Assembly (NCBI GenBank): GCA_002379855.1
Contig: DFUX01000052.1
Coordinates: 23,809-45,714, forward strand
Reading direction: 5' to 3'
DNA: 21,906 nt
Source: Cloacimonetes bacterium UBA4175
GTDB lineage: Bacteria; Cloacimonadota; Cloacimonadia; Cloacimonadales; Cloacimonadaceae
In this document: piece by piece, positions 6,917-14,446 of the stretch
How positions within the stretch are numbered: the first letter of the stretch is position 1
How the letters are laid out: every line of letters begins with the position of its first letter
Notes under the pieces: model-generated
The model's database searches: none
What the model saw: only the letters and a program-made list of their open reading frames with translations
Told to the model about the DNA's origin: nothing
Made by a program: the position numbers and the translations under genes

Positions 6917-8107
6917 ATGATTGAAGTTATCAACGACAAATGCGTGGGTTGCGGAGCCTGTCTTAAAGCATGCGCTTATGACGCCATCCGCGTGACGGAC
7001 AAACTTGCCAGCATCGATCTGGAAAAATGCACCCTTTGCGGAGCCTGCGTCCAGGCTTGCCCCTTCGACGCCATCGTGATCCGCAAGAAAAGCGGCGAGA
7101 CCGTGGACAAAGGCGACTATCGCGGCGTCTGGGTCTTTGCGGAGCAGCGGGACGGCGAGATCGCCCCCGTGGTTTTTGAATTGCTGGGCAAGGGGCGCGA
7201 ACTTGCAGACCAGATGGAACAGGAACTCACCGCCGTCCTTTTCGGCTCGGGGATCGAGGGCCTTTCTTCCGAATTGATCGCCTATGGCGCCGACCAGGTG
7301 ATCGAGGTGGATGATCCCGAACTTAAACACTTCCGCGACGAACGCTACGCCAAAGCCCTTACGGAGCTTGCTTTGAAGTATAAACCAGCGGTGATCCTGG
7401 CGGGAGCCACGGTTACCGGCAGGTCTTTCATCCCGCGGGTGGCCATCCATCTGCGCACCGGCCTGACCGCGGATTGCACCGGGCTGGAATACGACGCCGA
7501 ATCGGGCAACCTGCTACAAACCAGGCCTGCCTTCGGAGGCAATATCATGGCCACCATCGTCACTTCCAACCACCGCCCCCAGATGGCTACCGTGCGCCAT
7601 AAGGTGATGAATCCCCTCACCCGGGACGACTCCCGCTCCGGCGTGGTTATCTGCGAGCAGATCGTGTTCGATTTTGATGACGAAACATCGGACTGGCTTG
7701 GTTTCGACAAAGAACTCACCAATCTGGTCAACATCACAGAGGCGAACATTATCGTCTCAGGCGGCAGAGGCCTGAAAGAAGCAAAGAATTTTGCCTTACT
7801 GGAAGAGCTTGCCCATGCCCTGGGCGGAGCGGTGGGCGCCTCGCGCGCCGCAGTGGATGCCGAATGGATTCCCTATTCCCATCAGGTCGGGCAGACCGGC
7901 AAGACCGTCAAGCCCACCATCTACATCGCGGTCGGCATTTCCGGCGCCATCCAGCACCTGGCGGGAATGTCCTCGGCGGATTATATCATTGCCATCAACA
8001 AAGACCCCGACGCCCCCATCTTCAAAGTGGCGGATCTGGGCATTGTCGGTGACCTCTTTGAGGTGGTACCAAAGCTTATCAAGAAGGTGAAAGAGCTGCG
8101 CGGCTGA
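6917..8107 (+). CDS. etfA: Electron transfer flavoprotein alpha subunit with N-terminal 2[4Fe-4S] ferredoxin domain
   Basis: EtfA binds FAD and, with EtfB, carries electrons to or from acyl-CoA dehydrogenases. Of 396 residues, the first about 60 are a ferredoxin domain with two CxxCxxCxxxC motifs (C9, 12, 15, 19 and C38, 41, 44, 48; only the second is followed by proline). EtfA domain I follows (about 70-270), then the FAD domain with SGGRG near 275 and GQTGKTV, GISGAIQH and INKDPDAPIF towards the end. Ferredoxin-fused EtfA occurs in electron-bifurcating complexes such as CarCDE of Acetobacterium, so bifurcation is possible but not shown. The start is the ATG after CAGGAG (6905-6910), not earlier in-frame codons. 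No etfB is adjacent, which is unusual: upstream is about 270 bases of non-coding DNA, downstream is queE. Confidence 0.93.
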   Translation: MIEVINDKCVGCGACLKACAYDAIRVTDKLASIDLEKCTLCGACVQACPFDAIVIRKKSGETVDKGDYRGVWVFAEQRDGEIAPVVFELLGKGRELADQMEQELTAVLFGSGIEGLSSELIAYGADQVIEVDDPELKHFRDERYAKALTELALKYKPAVILAGATVTGRSFIPRVAIHLRTGLTADCTGLEYDAESGNLLQTRPAFGGNIMATIVTSNHRPQMATVRHKVMNPLTRDDSRSGVVICEQIVFDFDDETSDWLGFDKELTNLVNITEANIIVSGGRGLKEAKNFALLEELAHALGGAVGASRAAVDAEWIPYSHQVGQTGKTVKPTIYIAVGISGAIQHLAGMSSADYIIAINKDPDAPIFKVADLGIVGDLFEVVPKLIKKVKELRG

Positions 8108-8126
8108 AGCCGGGGGAGCTTTTGCC

Positions 8127-8747
8127 TTGCTCAATGTCTGCGAGATATTCTACAGCCTGCAGGGCGAATCCACGCTCAGCGGCAGGCCTTGCGTCTTTAT
8201 CCGCCTGAGCGGCTGCAATCTGCGCTGCTCCTATTGCGACACCCAATACGCCTTTGCCCCGGGCAGGGAGATGGACATCCCCCAGATCATGGCCCAGGCG
8301 GCAAAATATCCAGCCCAACTGGTGGAGATCACAGGAGGGGAACCAGTCTGGCAGGATGAAACGCCACGACTCTGCGAGGAACTCTTGGAGGCGGGTTATC
8401 AGGTGATGCTGGAGACCAACAGCTCGCTCTATCTGGAAGACATCCCCGCCCAGGTGATCAAGATCATCGACGTCAAGTGTCCCGGCAGCGGATGCGCGGA
8501 CAGCTTTATGAAGTGGAACCTCAAGCTGTTGCAGCCGCATGACGAACTGAAGTTCGTGCTCACCAACTATCAGGACTATCTCTTTGCCAGGCAATTTATT
8601 AAAGACAATTCCCTGGAGTCCCGCACCCTTCTTTTTTCGCCTGTCACCAGCGTGCTGCCAGCCCAAACCCTTGCCCAATGGATGCTGGATGACGGCCTCA
8701 CGGCGAGATTGCAGTTGCAACTGCACAAGATTTGCGATCTGAAGTAA
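8127..8747 (+). CDS. queE: 7-carboxy-7-deazaguanine synthase (radical SAM)
   Basis: QueE contracts 6-carboxy-tetrahydropterin to 7-carboxy-7-deazaguanine in queuosine/preQ0 synthesis. The 206 residues are normal for the family. The N-terminal substrate-binding segment EIFYSLQGES (6-15) is followed by the cluster motif CNLRCSYC (C30, C34, C37), and EITGGEP (68-74) is the SAM-contact motif. The gene starts with TTG at 8127-8129, preceded by GGGGGAG about nine bases upstream and 19 bases after the etfA stop, so it is probably co-transcribed with etfA. No functional link to Etf is evident. Other queuosine genes (queD, queC, folE) are not in this window. There is no clear terminator directly after the stop. 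Confidence 0.93.
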   Translation: MLNVCEIFYSLQGESTLSGRPCVFIRLSGCNLRCSYCDTQYAFAPGREMDIPQIMAQAAKYPAQLVEITGGEPVWQDETPRLCEELLEAGYQVMLETNSSLYLEDIPAQVIKIIDVKCPGSGCADSFMKWNLKLLQPHDELKFVLTNYQDYLFARQFIKDNSLESRTLLFSPVTSVLPAQTLAQWMLDDGLTARLQLQLHKICDLK

Positions 8748-8833
8748 AAAATGCTTTCCCTCTGGAGAAAAACACAGCAGCTTCCTCAACTTGCGGAACT
8801 GGCCATCATTCGCAATATCAGGAGCTTACGTGA

Positions 8834-8869
8834 TCATCCTTAGGTATTCCCTAAAGAAGTTAAGGATGA
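8834..8869 (+). repeat. Inverted-repeat element TCATCCTTA-N18-TAAGGATGA, copy 1
   Basis: Perfect 9-base arms (8834-8842 and 8861-8869) flank an 18-base loop. The element at 14556-14591 has identical arms and the same loop length, and its loop in reverse complement matches about 12 of 18 bases here. GGAAGAC and GGAAATGGG follow downstream and recall, weakly, the dispersed repeat that follows this element at 14 kb. There is no T-tract, so terminator function is doubtful. Confidence 0.65.
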
Positions 8870-8929
8870 CCTACGCTTGACACAAGGAAGACAAGGAGAT
8901 GGAAATGGGGGCGGAGGCAGTCGCAGAGG

Positions 8930-8960
8930 GCGGATTTGTGACATCCGCGGCGCAAATCCG
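8930..8960 (+). other. Two overlapping, mutually exclusive hairpins
   Basis: GCGGAT (8930-8935) can pair with ATCCGC (8943-8948), or CGGATTTG (8931-8938) can pair with CAAATCCG (8953-8960). The two pairings share the left arm and cannot coexist. This lies about 180 bases after queE and no T-run follows. It is a structural observation only. Confidence 0.35.
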
Positions 8961-9032
8961 AGTTGAGGGGTTTATCATGCAGCCATCAAAAGAAAGCGAA
9001 CTGCTTCTTTGGGCCCCGATACTCTCATGCCC

Positions 9033-9122
9033 CACTGATCGCCAATTGATGGCCGGGTAATATACGCTTCGGCGGTCGGTCAGCGATCAATGGGCGGTCA
9101 ATGAGCGATCAGCGTATGAGGG
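9033..9122 (-). repeat. Intergenic repeat with 11-base-period iterations, copy 2
   Basis: In reverse complement this aligns with 145-236 from CCCTCATACGCT through the TCAAT-type closing block at about 75 percent identity. Core units on the minus strand are TCGCTCATTGA (9108-9098), CCGCCCATTGA (9097-9087) and TCGCTGACCGA (9086-9076), then a degenerate unit beginning CCGCCG. The period of exactly 11 bases is kept in both copies although individual units differ, so the two arrays share ancestry. Confidence 0.65.
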
Positions 9123-9205
9123 AGCTTCGGGGATAGATTATGGTTGGCCTCCACTGTGAAGGAGGGGCATACAGACACGGTTTCCGTTCCTGATTATTGG
9201 CGGGC

Positions 9206-9234
9206 AAAGAAAAAGGGCGGCGCAACGGCCGCCC
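9206..9234 (-). terminator. Intrinsic terminator of the purS-glmL operon
   Basis: GGGCGGC (9215-9221) and GCCGCCC (9228-9234) form a 7-bp GC-only stem with a 6-base loop. Read on the minus strand it is followed at once by TTTTTCTTT (9214-9206). It lies about 24 bases after the stop of the last gene of the operon (9258). Strong stem and T-tract make this a confident call. Confidence 0.88.
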
Positions 9235-9257
9235 CACGCGTAACTTATCTATTGGGA

Positions 9258-10388
9258 TCAGGTTTCGATCACTTCCACGTTGGCACGTGGGATGATCATC
9301 TTGGTTCCGTCTTCAAACTGGGCTTCCAACACGCGCACCAGGGTCTCCGACTCCACTTTGGTTAGCTCTTCGGGCAGGGAGATGACCTTGGCGATCTTGC
9401 CAAAGTTGGGCTGGCGGATCACGCGGATCAGGGTGCCCGGCTCCAGCACGGGCATGGTGGCTTCTTTGGTCACCAGTTCCTTTTCGTCAAAATCGAGCGG
9501 GATGATGATCTCAGGTCTGATCACGCCGGCGCGGATTTGGGTCTTGCCGTGGATCGAGGTCTTGTGTCCATCGAACTTTTTGAGCAGTTCAAAGGTTTTC
9601 TTGGCCATGTCGATCTTGCCAAAACCCTCGGTGCAAACAATTGTGAGGCCAATGTTTTCATGGCCGGTGATGGCCACGCCGATGTCGTGCCCGAGCAGCT
9701 TTTTGATGTCCTGGTCGTCGATGCCGCCCGTGATGATGGCTTTCACACCGTTCTTCCGGGCTGCTTCGATGGCGTCGTAGGTGATGAAAGAACCGGAGAC
9801 GATGATCTTGCCCTGGCAGGATTGGTCGATCTGCTGGGGGTTGATCTGGTCGGCGGGGCTCTTTACCATGACCTTGATCTCGCCGATGGTTTCGCCGCCG
9901 ATGCCGAAGATGCCCTGGATATAGGCGCTTTTGTTTTCGATGATCACGCCTTCGTCTTCGATCACATCGGTAACGATGCCGTCGATAAAGGCTTTCACCT
10001 GCACTGGCACGCGGGGTTCGCGCAACAGTATCTGGCCGGTGACGGAGGAGATGTTTTCCACCTCGCCTTCCACGGGAGAGCGCACTTCATTTTTGAAGAG
10101 TCCCGTGCCGAAAAGGCCTTTGGTCTCCGCCAGGATGGTTTCTTTGGTGATCTGCTGGCCGACTTCGATCTTGATGAAGTTGACCAGTTGGGCGGGCGTG
10201 ACGCCCAGCTTGTTGGCCAAATTGAAGGGCACCACTTTGCCGGGCAGCAGGGTCTCCGCCACTACGTCCTCGGCCTTTACTTTATCGCCTTTTTTAACAA
10301 GGACTTTGCCCTTGAGGGGCAGGATGCGTTCTTTCTTGAGAATGATGCTGTCGGTAACGGTCAATCCGGCTGAATATGCTTGTCCCAT
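9258..10388 (-). CDS. GlmL-associated protein with barrel-sandwich-like segments
   Basis: I recognise no named family for this 376-residue protein. Two segments resemble lipoyl/barrel-sandwich hybrids: GKVLVKKGDKVKAEDVVAE (26-44), followed by GKVV, and VRSPVEGEVENI (about 102-113) with GQILLRE. Neither has the lysine motif used for biotin or lipoate. A middle region (about 190-260) with GKIIVSGSFITYDAIEAA and KAIITGGIDDQD looks like an alpha/beta domain. The C-terminus (GTLIRVIRQPNFGKIAKVIS near 313-332) resembles a KOW/SH3-like beta barrel. There is no signal peptide. The ATG has AGGAGG upstream and the gene lies 9 bases after the glmL-like gene, so the two are almost certainly expressed together. 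The pairing suggests a partner or scaffold for the GlmL-type ATPase. That role is inferred from position only. Confidence 0.75.
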   Translation of the reverse strand: MGQAYSAGLTVTDSIILKKERILPLKGKVLVKKGDKVKAEDVVAETLLPGKVVPFNLANKLGVTPAQLVNFIKIEVGQQITKETILAETKGLFGTGLFKNEVRSPVEGEVENISSVTGQILLREPRVPVQVKAFIDGIVTDVIEDEGVIIENKSAYIQGIFGIGGETIGEIKVMVKSPADQINPQQIDQSCQGKIIVSGSFITYDAIEAARKNGVKAIITGGIDDQDIKKLLGHDIGVAITGHENIGLTIVCTEGFGKIDMAKKTFELLKKFDGHKTSIHGKTQIRAGVIRPEIIIPLDFDEKELVTKEATMPVLEPGTLIRVIRQPNFGKIAKVISLPEELTKVESETLVRVLEAQFEDGTKMIIPRANVEVIET

Positions 10389-10397
10389 TCTTTCCTC

Positions 10398-12260
10398 CTA
10401 TGACAGAATCGTTTCGGGATACGCTTTAAACTCGCGCATCCATTTCTTGAGCATGTCTATGCGTTGGGTCTTTTCCGTGGGCAGCACGAAAGGCTGGCGT
10501 CCGCGCGTATCCAGCACGATGCCAACCGTTCCGCCGTGCAGGTCGATGTTGAGCTCGCGGTTTTTGTCTTTGTCCAGGATCAGGCCGCCATGAGTTTTCA
10601 GCGTGGCTTTGGCAACTTCGCCAATAGCGCAGGGGATGAGCCGCACTTCGCCGAAGGGGATATCCTCCTCCCACACGCTGCCATCGGGCATTTCCAGTTT
10701 GGCGTAGAGGGCCGGTTTGCCGAGCTTGCTTTTGCCGACTGGCGCGACGCAGGTGCCCAGATAGACCATGCAGTCTTTGCGGAACACTTCGGTGGCCGCT
10801 TTGGTGCTGATCTCGGAGAGCACGCCCAGGTGGGGCATCATGAAGATGCTGTCCACCGCCAGGCGGGTGATTCCTTCCGGCAGGAAGGCGTTGATGAGCA
10901 GCATCACGGTCTGGTTTCTGCGTGGAGCGTGGGAAAGCACGCCGCCGCTGGCCACCAGCAGGTCGAGGGTCATCATGTTGACGATGGTGGCCCCGGAGGT
11001 GGACTGGCTGAAGGCTTCGGAGATATCGCGCTGGCGCTGCATTCCTTTCAGGCCGCTGGCAAACTCTTTGTGCTGTTCAAAAGCCAGGCGCAGGGCTTCG
11101 ATGGCGATCGCCTGTTCCAGCACCAGTTCTTCCAGCAGGGAGGGGATGGTGGTGGGGCGGATCATCTTGTTCTTGATCATGTTGCGCAGTTCGCTCTCGT
11201 CGATGTCGAGTGGCACCCAGCGCATGATGTTGGGCAGTCCGGCAGAGGCCAGAACGTTGGAGATGCTGTAGCTCATGCCCAGGTTGGCGCTCACGGTGCG
11301 GTTGAAGATGAAGTCCTCGGTAAAGACGGAAAAGACGTCCGTGGTGGCTCCGCCGATATCCACGCCCAGGACTTCGATGTTCTCTGCCCTGGCGATGGCT
11401 TGCATGATGTTTCCCACGGCGGCGGGGGTGGGCATGATGGGCACCGTCTCGTGATCAGGGCCCTGGCACCATTCCATCAGTTTATTGTAGCCTGGCGCCT
11501 GCTTCATGACGTGATCCATGAAGAGGTCGTGGATCTTGTCACGGGCGGGGCCGAGGTTTTCGATCTCCAGTTTGGGGCGGATGTTGTCGGTAACAATGAG
11601 GTCCACCTTGTCCTTGAGGGAGTTGCGGATTTCCTCCCGGGCATCCTTGTTCCCGGCATAGATCACGGGCAGCTTGTAGCCGGAACCGAGACGGGGACGG
11701 GGATCGGCCGCGCTGACCAACTCCGCCATCTCCACCACGTGTTTAACGGTGCCGCCGTCCTCTCCGCCCGCCATCAGAATCATGTCCGGGCGCAGTTCGC
11801 GGATGCGTTCGATCTTCTCGTGGTTCATGCGGCGGTCGTTGCTTGCGATCAGGTCCATCACAATGGCGCCCGCTCCCAGAGCGGCACGTTCGGCGCTTTC
11901 GCCTGTCATGGAGGCCACCACACCGGTGACCATCATTTGCAGGCCGCCTCCGGCTGAGGAGGTGGAAACATAGGCGTCCACGCCAACATCGCCTTTGCGG
12001 GGGATCACAAACTCGCCGTTTTCCATGAATTTGATGTTGGGGTTCTTATACTTGAGGCGGGCCAGCTCCTCCAACTCCTGGGTGGCGTTGATGACGCCCT
12101 TGGTAACGTCGTTGAGCGGGGCTTCCACCGTGGTGGGAGCTTCGCCGCGGATGGTTTGGCGGTATTCGCCATCCACCCATTCGATCAAAATTGCCTTGGT
12201 GGTCGTGCTGCCACAGTCAGTGGCGACGATGCGTGTCAGGCGTTTCTCATCGTATTGCAT
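10398..12260 (-). CDS. glmL: GlmL/MutL-family ASKHA ATPase (B12-mutase reactivase-like), C-terminally extended
   Basis: The GlmL family is encoded beside glutamate mutase, ornithine aminomutase and related B12 mutases and is thought to reactivate them. This 620-residue protein has the actin-fold phosphate motifs DCGSTTTK (15-22) and DIGGATTDV (301-309), a conserved AGGEDGG (164-170) and the adenosine-side SGGVLSHA (438-445). The usual family length is about 460 residues; here a further 110-120 residues (from about 500) carry a beta-rich domain with GEVAKATLKTHGG and GGTVGIVLDTRGR. The mutase DNA-repair protein of the same name (MutL) is unrelated. No mutase lies beside it in this window: neighbours are a small hypothetical gene 11 bases upstream and the barrel-sandwich-like gene downstream. 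Lysine 5,6-aminomutase is a natural guess for its client, given the lysine operon nearby, but this is inference. Confidence 0.88.
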   Translation of the reverse strand: MQYDEKRLTRIVATDCGSTTTKAILIEWVDGEYRQTIRGEAPTTVEAPLNDVTKGVINATQELEELARLKYKNPNIKFMENGEFVIPRKGDVGVDAYVSTSSAGGGLQMMVTGVVASMTGESAERAALGAGAIVMDLIASNDRRMNHEKIERIRELRPDMILMAGGEDGGTVKHVVEMAELVSAADPRPRLGSGYKLPVIYAGNKDAREEIRNSLKDKVDLIVTDNIRPKLEIENLGPARDKIHDLFMDHVMKQAPGYNKLMEWCQGPDHETVPIMPTPAAVGNIMQAIARAENIEVLGVDIGGATTDVFSVFTEDFIFNRTVSANLGMSYSISNVLASAGLPNIMRWVPLDIDESELRNMIKNKMIRPTTIPSLLEELVLEQAIAIEALRLAFEQHKEFASGLKGMQRQRDISEAFSQSTSGATIVNMMTLDLLVASGGVLSHAPRRNQTVMLLINAFLPEGITRLAVDSIFMMPHLGVLSEISTKAATEVFRKDCMVYLGTCVAPVGKSKLGKPALYAKLEMPDGSVWEEDIPFGEVRLIPCAIGEVAKATLKTHGGLILDKDKNRELNIDLHGGTVGIVLDTRGRQPFVLPTEKTQRIDMLKKWMREFKAYPETILS

Positions 12261-12271
12261 TATTCCTCCGC

Positions 12272-12673
12272 TTATTCAGCATTCTTATCTTTAGTTTTGA
12301 AGATTCTGGCAAAAAAGGCCTTGGTCTGGTTGCGGCGGCGCTTGCGTTTGAGGCGTGCCGCAGCCCGGCGTTCGCGGTTGATTTCTTCGTCGAGCTCGTC
12401 AATGCGGTTGATCAGGCGTTTCAGGTATGTCTCATTCTGGATGGTGAGAGCAAAATTCTGGTATTTTTGGGAGTCAAAGATCATCTCGGCAAAGGGCAGC
12501 ACAAAATACATCGCCTGGCTGGCAATGCCGTGCAGGGGATACAACGATTCCAAGAGCAGGATGCCAGCCGAGCCCAGATGGCGCTCCGCGATGAAGCGCG
12601 CCACCTTCTCGATCATCTCGGTGGCTTCTTTTTCGTCGATGGTGGTCTTGTATTCCTGATATTCCCTGTTCAT
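12272..12673 (-). CDS. Small conserved-looking hypothetical protein of the glmL operon
   Basis: This 133-residue protein has no named function that I know. Residues about 15-70 form a predicted helical, moderately hydrophobic region (MIEKVARFIAERHLGSAGI, then LLESLYPLHGIASQAMYFVL) that could lie at a membrane or pack in a helical bundle. Residues 85-100 are polar, and the C-terminal third is very basic (about 101-125, rich in Arg and Lys), suggesting binding to nucleic acid, phospholipid or an acidic partner. It begins one base after the comF stop and ends 11 bases before the GlmL-like gene, which has GGAGG at its own start. The tight spacing argues for a real gene working with the GlmL-like ATPase. 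From memory, similar small proteins (SQA motif after a hydrophobic helix) occur in other anaerobes, but I cannot verify this here. Confidence 0.7.
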   Translation of the reverse strand: MNREYQEYKTTIDEKEATEMIEKVARFIAERHLGSAGILLLESLYPLHGIASQAMYFVLPFAEMIFDSQKYQNFALTIQNETYLKRLINRIDELDEEINRERRAAARLKRKRRRNQTKAFFARIFKTKDKNAE

Positions 12674-12674
12674 T

Positions 12675-13403
12675 TCAAACCGCCCTGGTAGCTGTGAGCA
12701 CCAACACTTTGGCCGCTCCGCCGGACTTCAGGAGTTGGGCAATCTCGTTCACGGTGCTGCCGGTGGTGAAGACGTCATCCAGGAGGATCACTCTCTTGCC
12801 GGCCAGATCGGCGTTTTTGCGCAGCGCGAAAGCTCCCTGCAGATTTGCCCTGCGGGCAGCGGAGCTAAGGTTGGTCTGGCTGAGGGTGTTGATCTTGCGC
12901 AGAACTGGTTCTCCATAGGGAAGCCCAAGCTCGCGCGCCAGTTTGCGGGCGATCAGCTCCGACTGGTTGTAGCCGCGGTCACGTTTACGGACGTGATGCA
13001 GGGGCACAGAGGTTACAATATCGTAGCCTTTGGCAAAACGCCCGGCGGCTGGTATGTTGAGCAGCGCGGTGGCGAAAAACCTCGCGGGAGAGCGCAAAGA
13101 GTTATATTTGAGCTGGTGCACGAGGCTTTGCACGGGATCCTTGTAAACATAGGCGGAGCGGGCAAGATCAAAGGCAAAATCGGTCTCTGAGCAGGCGGGG
13201 CAATTGTAATCCCGCAGCGGAGAACCGCATTTATCGCAGTAGTTTTCCAAAATTGGCTGGGCGGCAAGGATGCAATCCCCGCAGAGAACCTGAGCCGCAG
13301 AATCTATCCCCGCGCCGCAGTGCAGGCAGGTGGGGGGAAAGAACAGGTTATCGAGAGCTGTCAAAGTAGTCTTCAATTGCAGCGAAAATCTCTCGGCCGT
13401 CAC
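12675..13403 (-). CDS. comF: ComF family phosphoribosyltransferase-like protein
   Basis: ComF (ComFC/GntX type) proteins support DNA uptake or recombination in some bacteria; the reaction is unknown. Two zinc-ribbon cysteine groups occupy the N-terminus: CLHC (26-29) with CGDC (41-44), and CDKC (56-59) with CPAC (68-71). The phosphoribosyltransferase domain follows, ending in the PRPP motif VILLDDVFTTGST (about 211-223). The listed start is a GTG at 13403, which overlaps the purQ 3' end by 56 bases. In-frame TTG codons downstream, notably the one giving MTALDNLFF near 13355, would shorten or nearly remove the overlap, so the exact start is uncertain. It is co-transcribed with purS-purQ; a tie to purine metabolism through PRPP is speculative. 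Confidence 0.88.
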   Translation of the reverse strand: MTAERFSLQLKTTLTALDNLFFPPTCLHCGAGIDSAAQVLCGDCILAAQPILENYCDKCGSPLRDYNCPACSETDFAFDLARSAYVYKDPVQSLVHQLKYNSLRSPARFFATALLNIPAAGRFAKGYDIVTSVPLHHVRKRDRGYNQSELIARKLARELGLPYGEPVLRKINTLSQTNLSSAARRANLQGAFALRKNADLAGKRVILLDDVFTTGSTVNEIAQLLKSGGAAKVLVLTATRAV

Positions 13404-14043
13404 GGCTTACAACTCCCTCTGTGCTTGCTCTTTCAGGATGAGGCATCATGCCCAGGACGTTGCGCTGGATATTGCAGATGCCGGCGATATTGTCCAAAGA
13501 CCCGTTGGGGTTTGCTTCGGATGTAGCCGCGCCATCCCGGTCGCAATAGCGGAAAATGATCTGATCGTTGTCCTGCAGGCTTTTCAGCCTTTCGGGATCG
13601 ATGAAAAAGTTCCCTTCCTTGTGGGCTATGGGGATGTCCAGGACTCTGCCCGCAGGGATGTTGCGGGTGAACGGGGTGTTTGCGCTTTCCACGCGGATGT
13701 ATTGATGCTGGCAGATGAAGGTGAGGCCGGAATTCATAAGCAGCGATCCGGGCAGCAAATCGCATTCCGTGAGGATTTGGAAGCCGTTGCAGATGCCCAG
13801 AACCAGTCCGCCGGATTCGGCGAAAGCTACCACTTCATTCACTATGGGAGAGAAGCGTGCCAAAGACCCGCAGCGCAGATAGTCGCCATAGGAGAAACCG
13901 CCAGGCAGCACCACCAGATCGGGGTTTTGCAGGTCGCGGTCTTTGTGCCAGACCAGGTTGCTGGTGTGACCCCTCTCACTAAAGGCACGCTGGGTGTCGC
14001 GGTCGCAGTTGGAGCCCGGGAAAGTGATCACGCTGACTCTCAA
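13348..14043 (-). CDS. purQ: Phosphoribosylformylglycinamidine synthase subunit PurQ
   Basis: PurQ is the glutaminase subunit of FGAM synthase; it passes ammonia to PurL in step four of de novo purine synthesis. The 231 residues are typical. The class I amidotransferase triad is intact: C85 in GICNGFQ, H202 and E204 in MMPHPERAS. The N-terminus (MRVSVITFPGSNCDRD) is the family norm. The start is a TTG at 14041-14043, one base after the purS stop, with no clear independent ribosome-binding site other than a G-rich stretch at the purS end, so coupling to purS is likely. The small PurL that must accompany PurS/PurQ is not in this window. Confidence 0.95.
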   Translation of the reverse strand: MRVSVITFPGSNCDRDTQRAFSERGHTSNLVWHKDRDLQNPDLVVLPGGFSYGDYLRCGSLARFSPIVNEVVAFAESGGLVLGICNGFQILTECDLLPGSLLMNSGLTFICQHQYIRVESANTPFTRNIPAGRVLDIPIAHKEGNFFIDPERLKSLQDNDQIIFRYCDRDGAATSEANPNGSLDNIAGICNIQRNVLGMMPHPERASTEGVVSRDGREIFAAIEDYFDSSR

Positions 14044-14044
14044 G

Positions 14045-14302
14045 TTAGACCGTCCCCATCTTTTCTATGGTATAGGTGAAGTTTTCGGTGTTTGGATTGG
14101 CAAGCAGGTCGGCGCAGATTTTCTGCACTTGCTCTTCAACCGCCTGTTCATTGTCGTCATCAAAGCTGATCTCGATGTATTTGCTCACTCTCGTCTCCAC
14201 CACCTTGACGTATCCCAGTTGATGGAGGGAATTGCTTACGGCCTTGCCCTGGGGGTCAAGAACGTTGGGTTTGAGGCGGATGAATATTTTAGCTTGCAGC
14301 AT
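14045..14302 (-). CDS. purS: Phosphoribosylformylglycinamidine synthase subunit PurS
   Basis: PurS is the small dimeric subunit that bridges PurQ and PurL in FGAM synthase. The 85 residues begin MLQAKIFIRLKPNVLDPQGKA in the normal register, with the characteristic LDPQGKAV and the motif EISFDDDN later. The ATG at 14300-14302 follows GAAGGT, a moderate ribosome-binding site. It is the first gene of the operon. The upstream sequence contains a TTGACT (minus strand, near 14355) but no convincing spaced -10 element, and I see no purine or other riboswitch there. Confidence 0.94.
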   Translation of the reverse strand: MLQAKIFIRLKPNVLDPQGKAVSNSLHQLGYVKVVETRVSKYIEISFDDDNEQAVEEQVQKICADLLANPNTENFTYTIEKMGTV

Positions 14303-14446
14303 GGGCGACCTTCAAATTATTAGTGATATTCCACTTCTTTGTAGAACATGGTTTTAGTCAACAGTTTTTTTGTCCGGGCAGACAGTGAGCCAAGGGGGGT
14401 GGTTTCCAAACCTGATACTATTTCGTTTGCGTTATTACAACTGGAC

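Larger units (their letters stand above)
8748..9205. other. Gene-free region between queE and the glmL operon
   Basis: No convincing gene was found in these 458 bases. They contain an inverted repeat shared with the 14-kb region (8834-8869), a pair of overlapping alternative hairpins (8930-8960) and the second 11-base-period array (9033-9122, minus orientation), each listed separately. Between 9145 and 9170 a short hairpin CCTCC/GGAGG is visible. A reading frame begins at 9144 on the plus strand but runs through the terminator and into the antisense of the next gene, so it is not taken as coding. Confidence 0.6.

Noticed and set aside
10464..11957. A 497-codon open frame on the plus strand opposite the GlmL-like gene
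   Set aside because: Its translation is His/Gly/Asp-rich and repetitive, as expected for the antisense of a GC-rich gene, and matches no family. The minus-strand gene has complete ATPase motifs.
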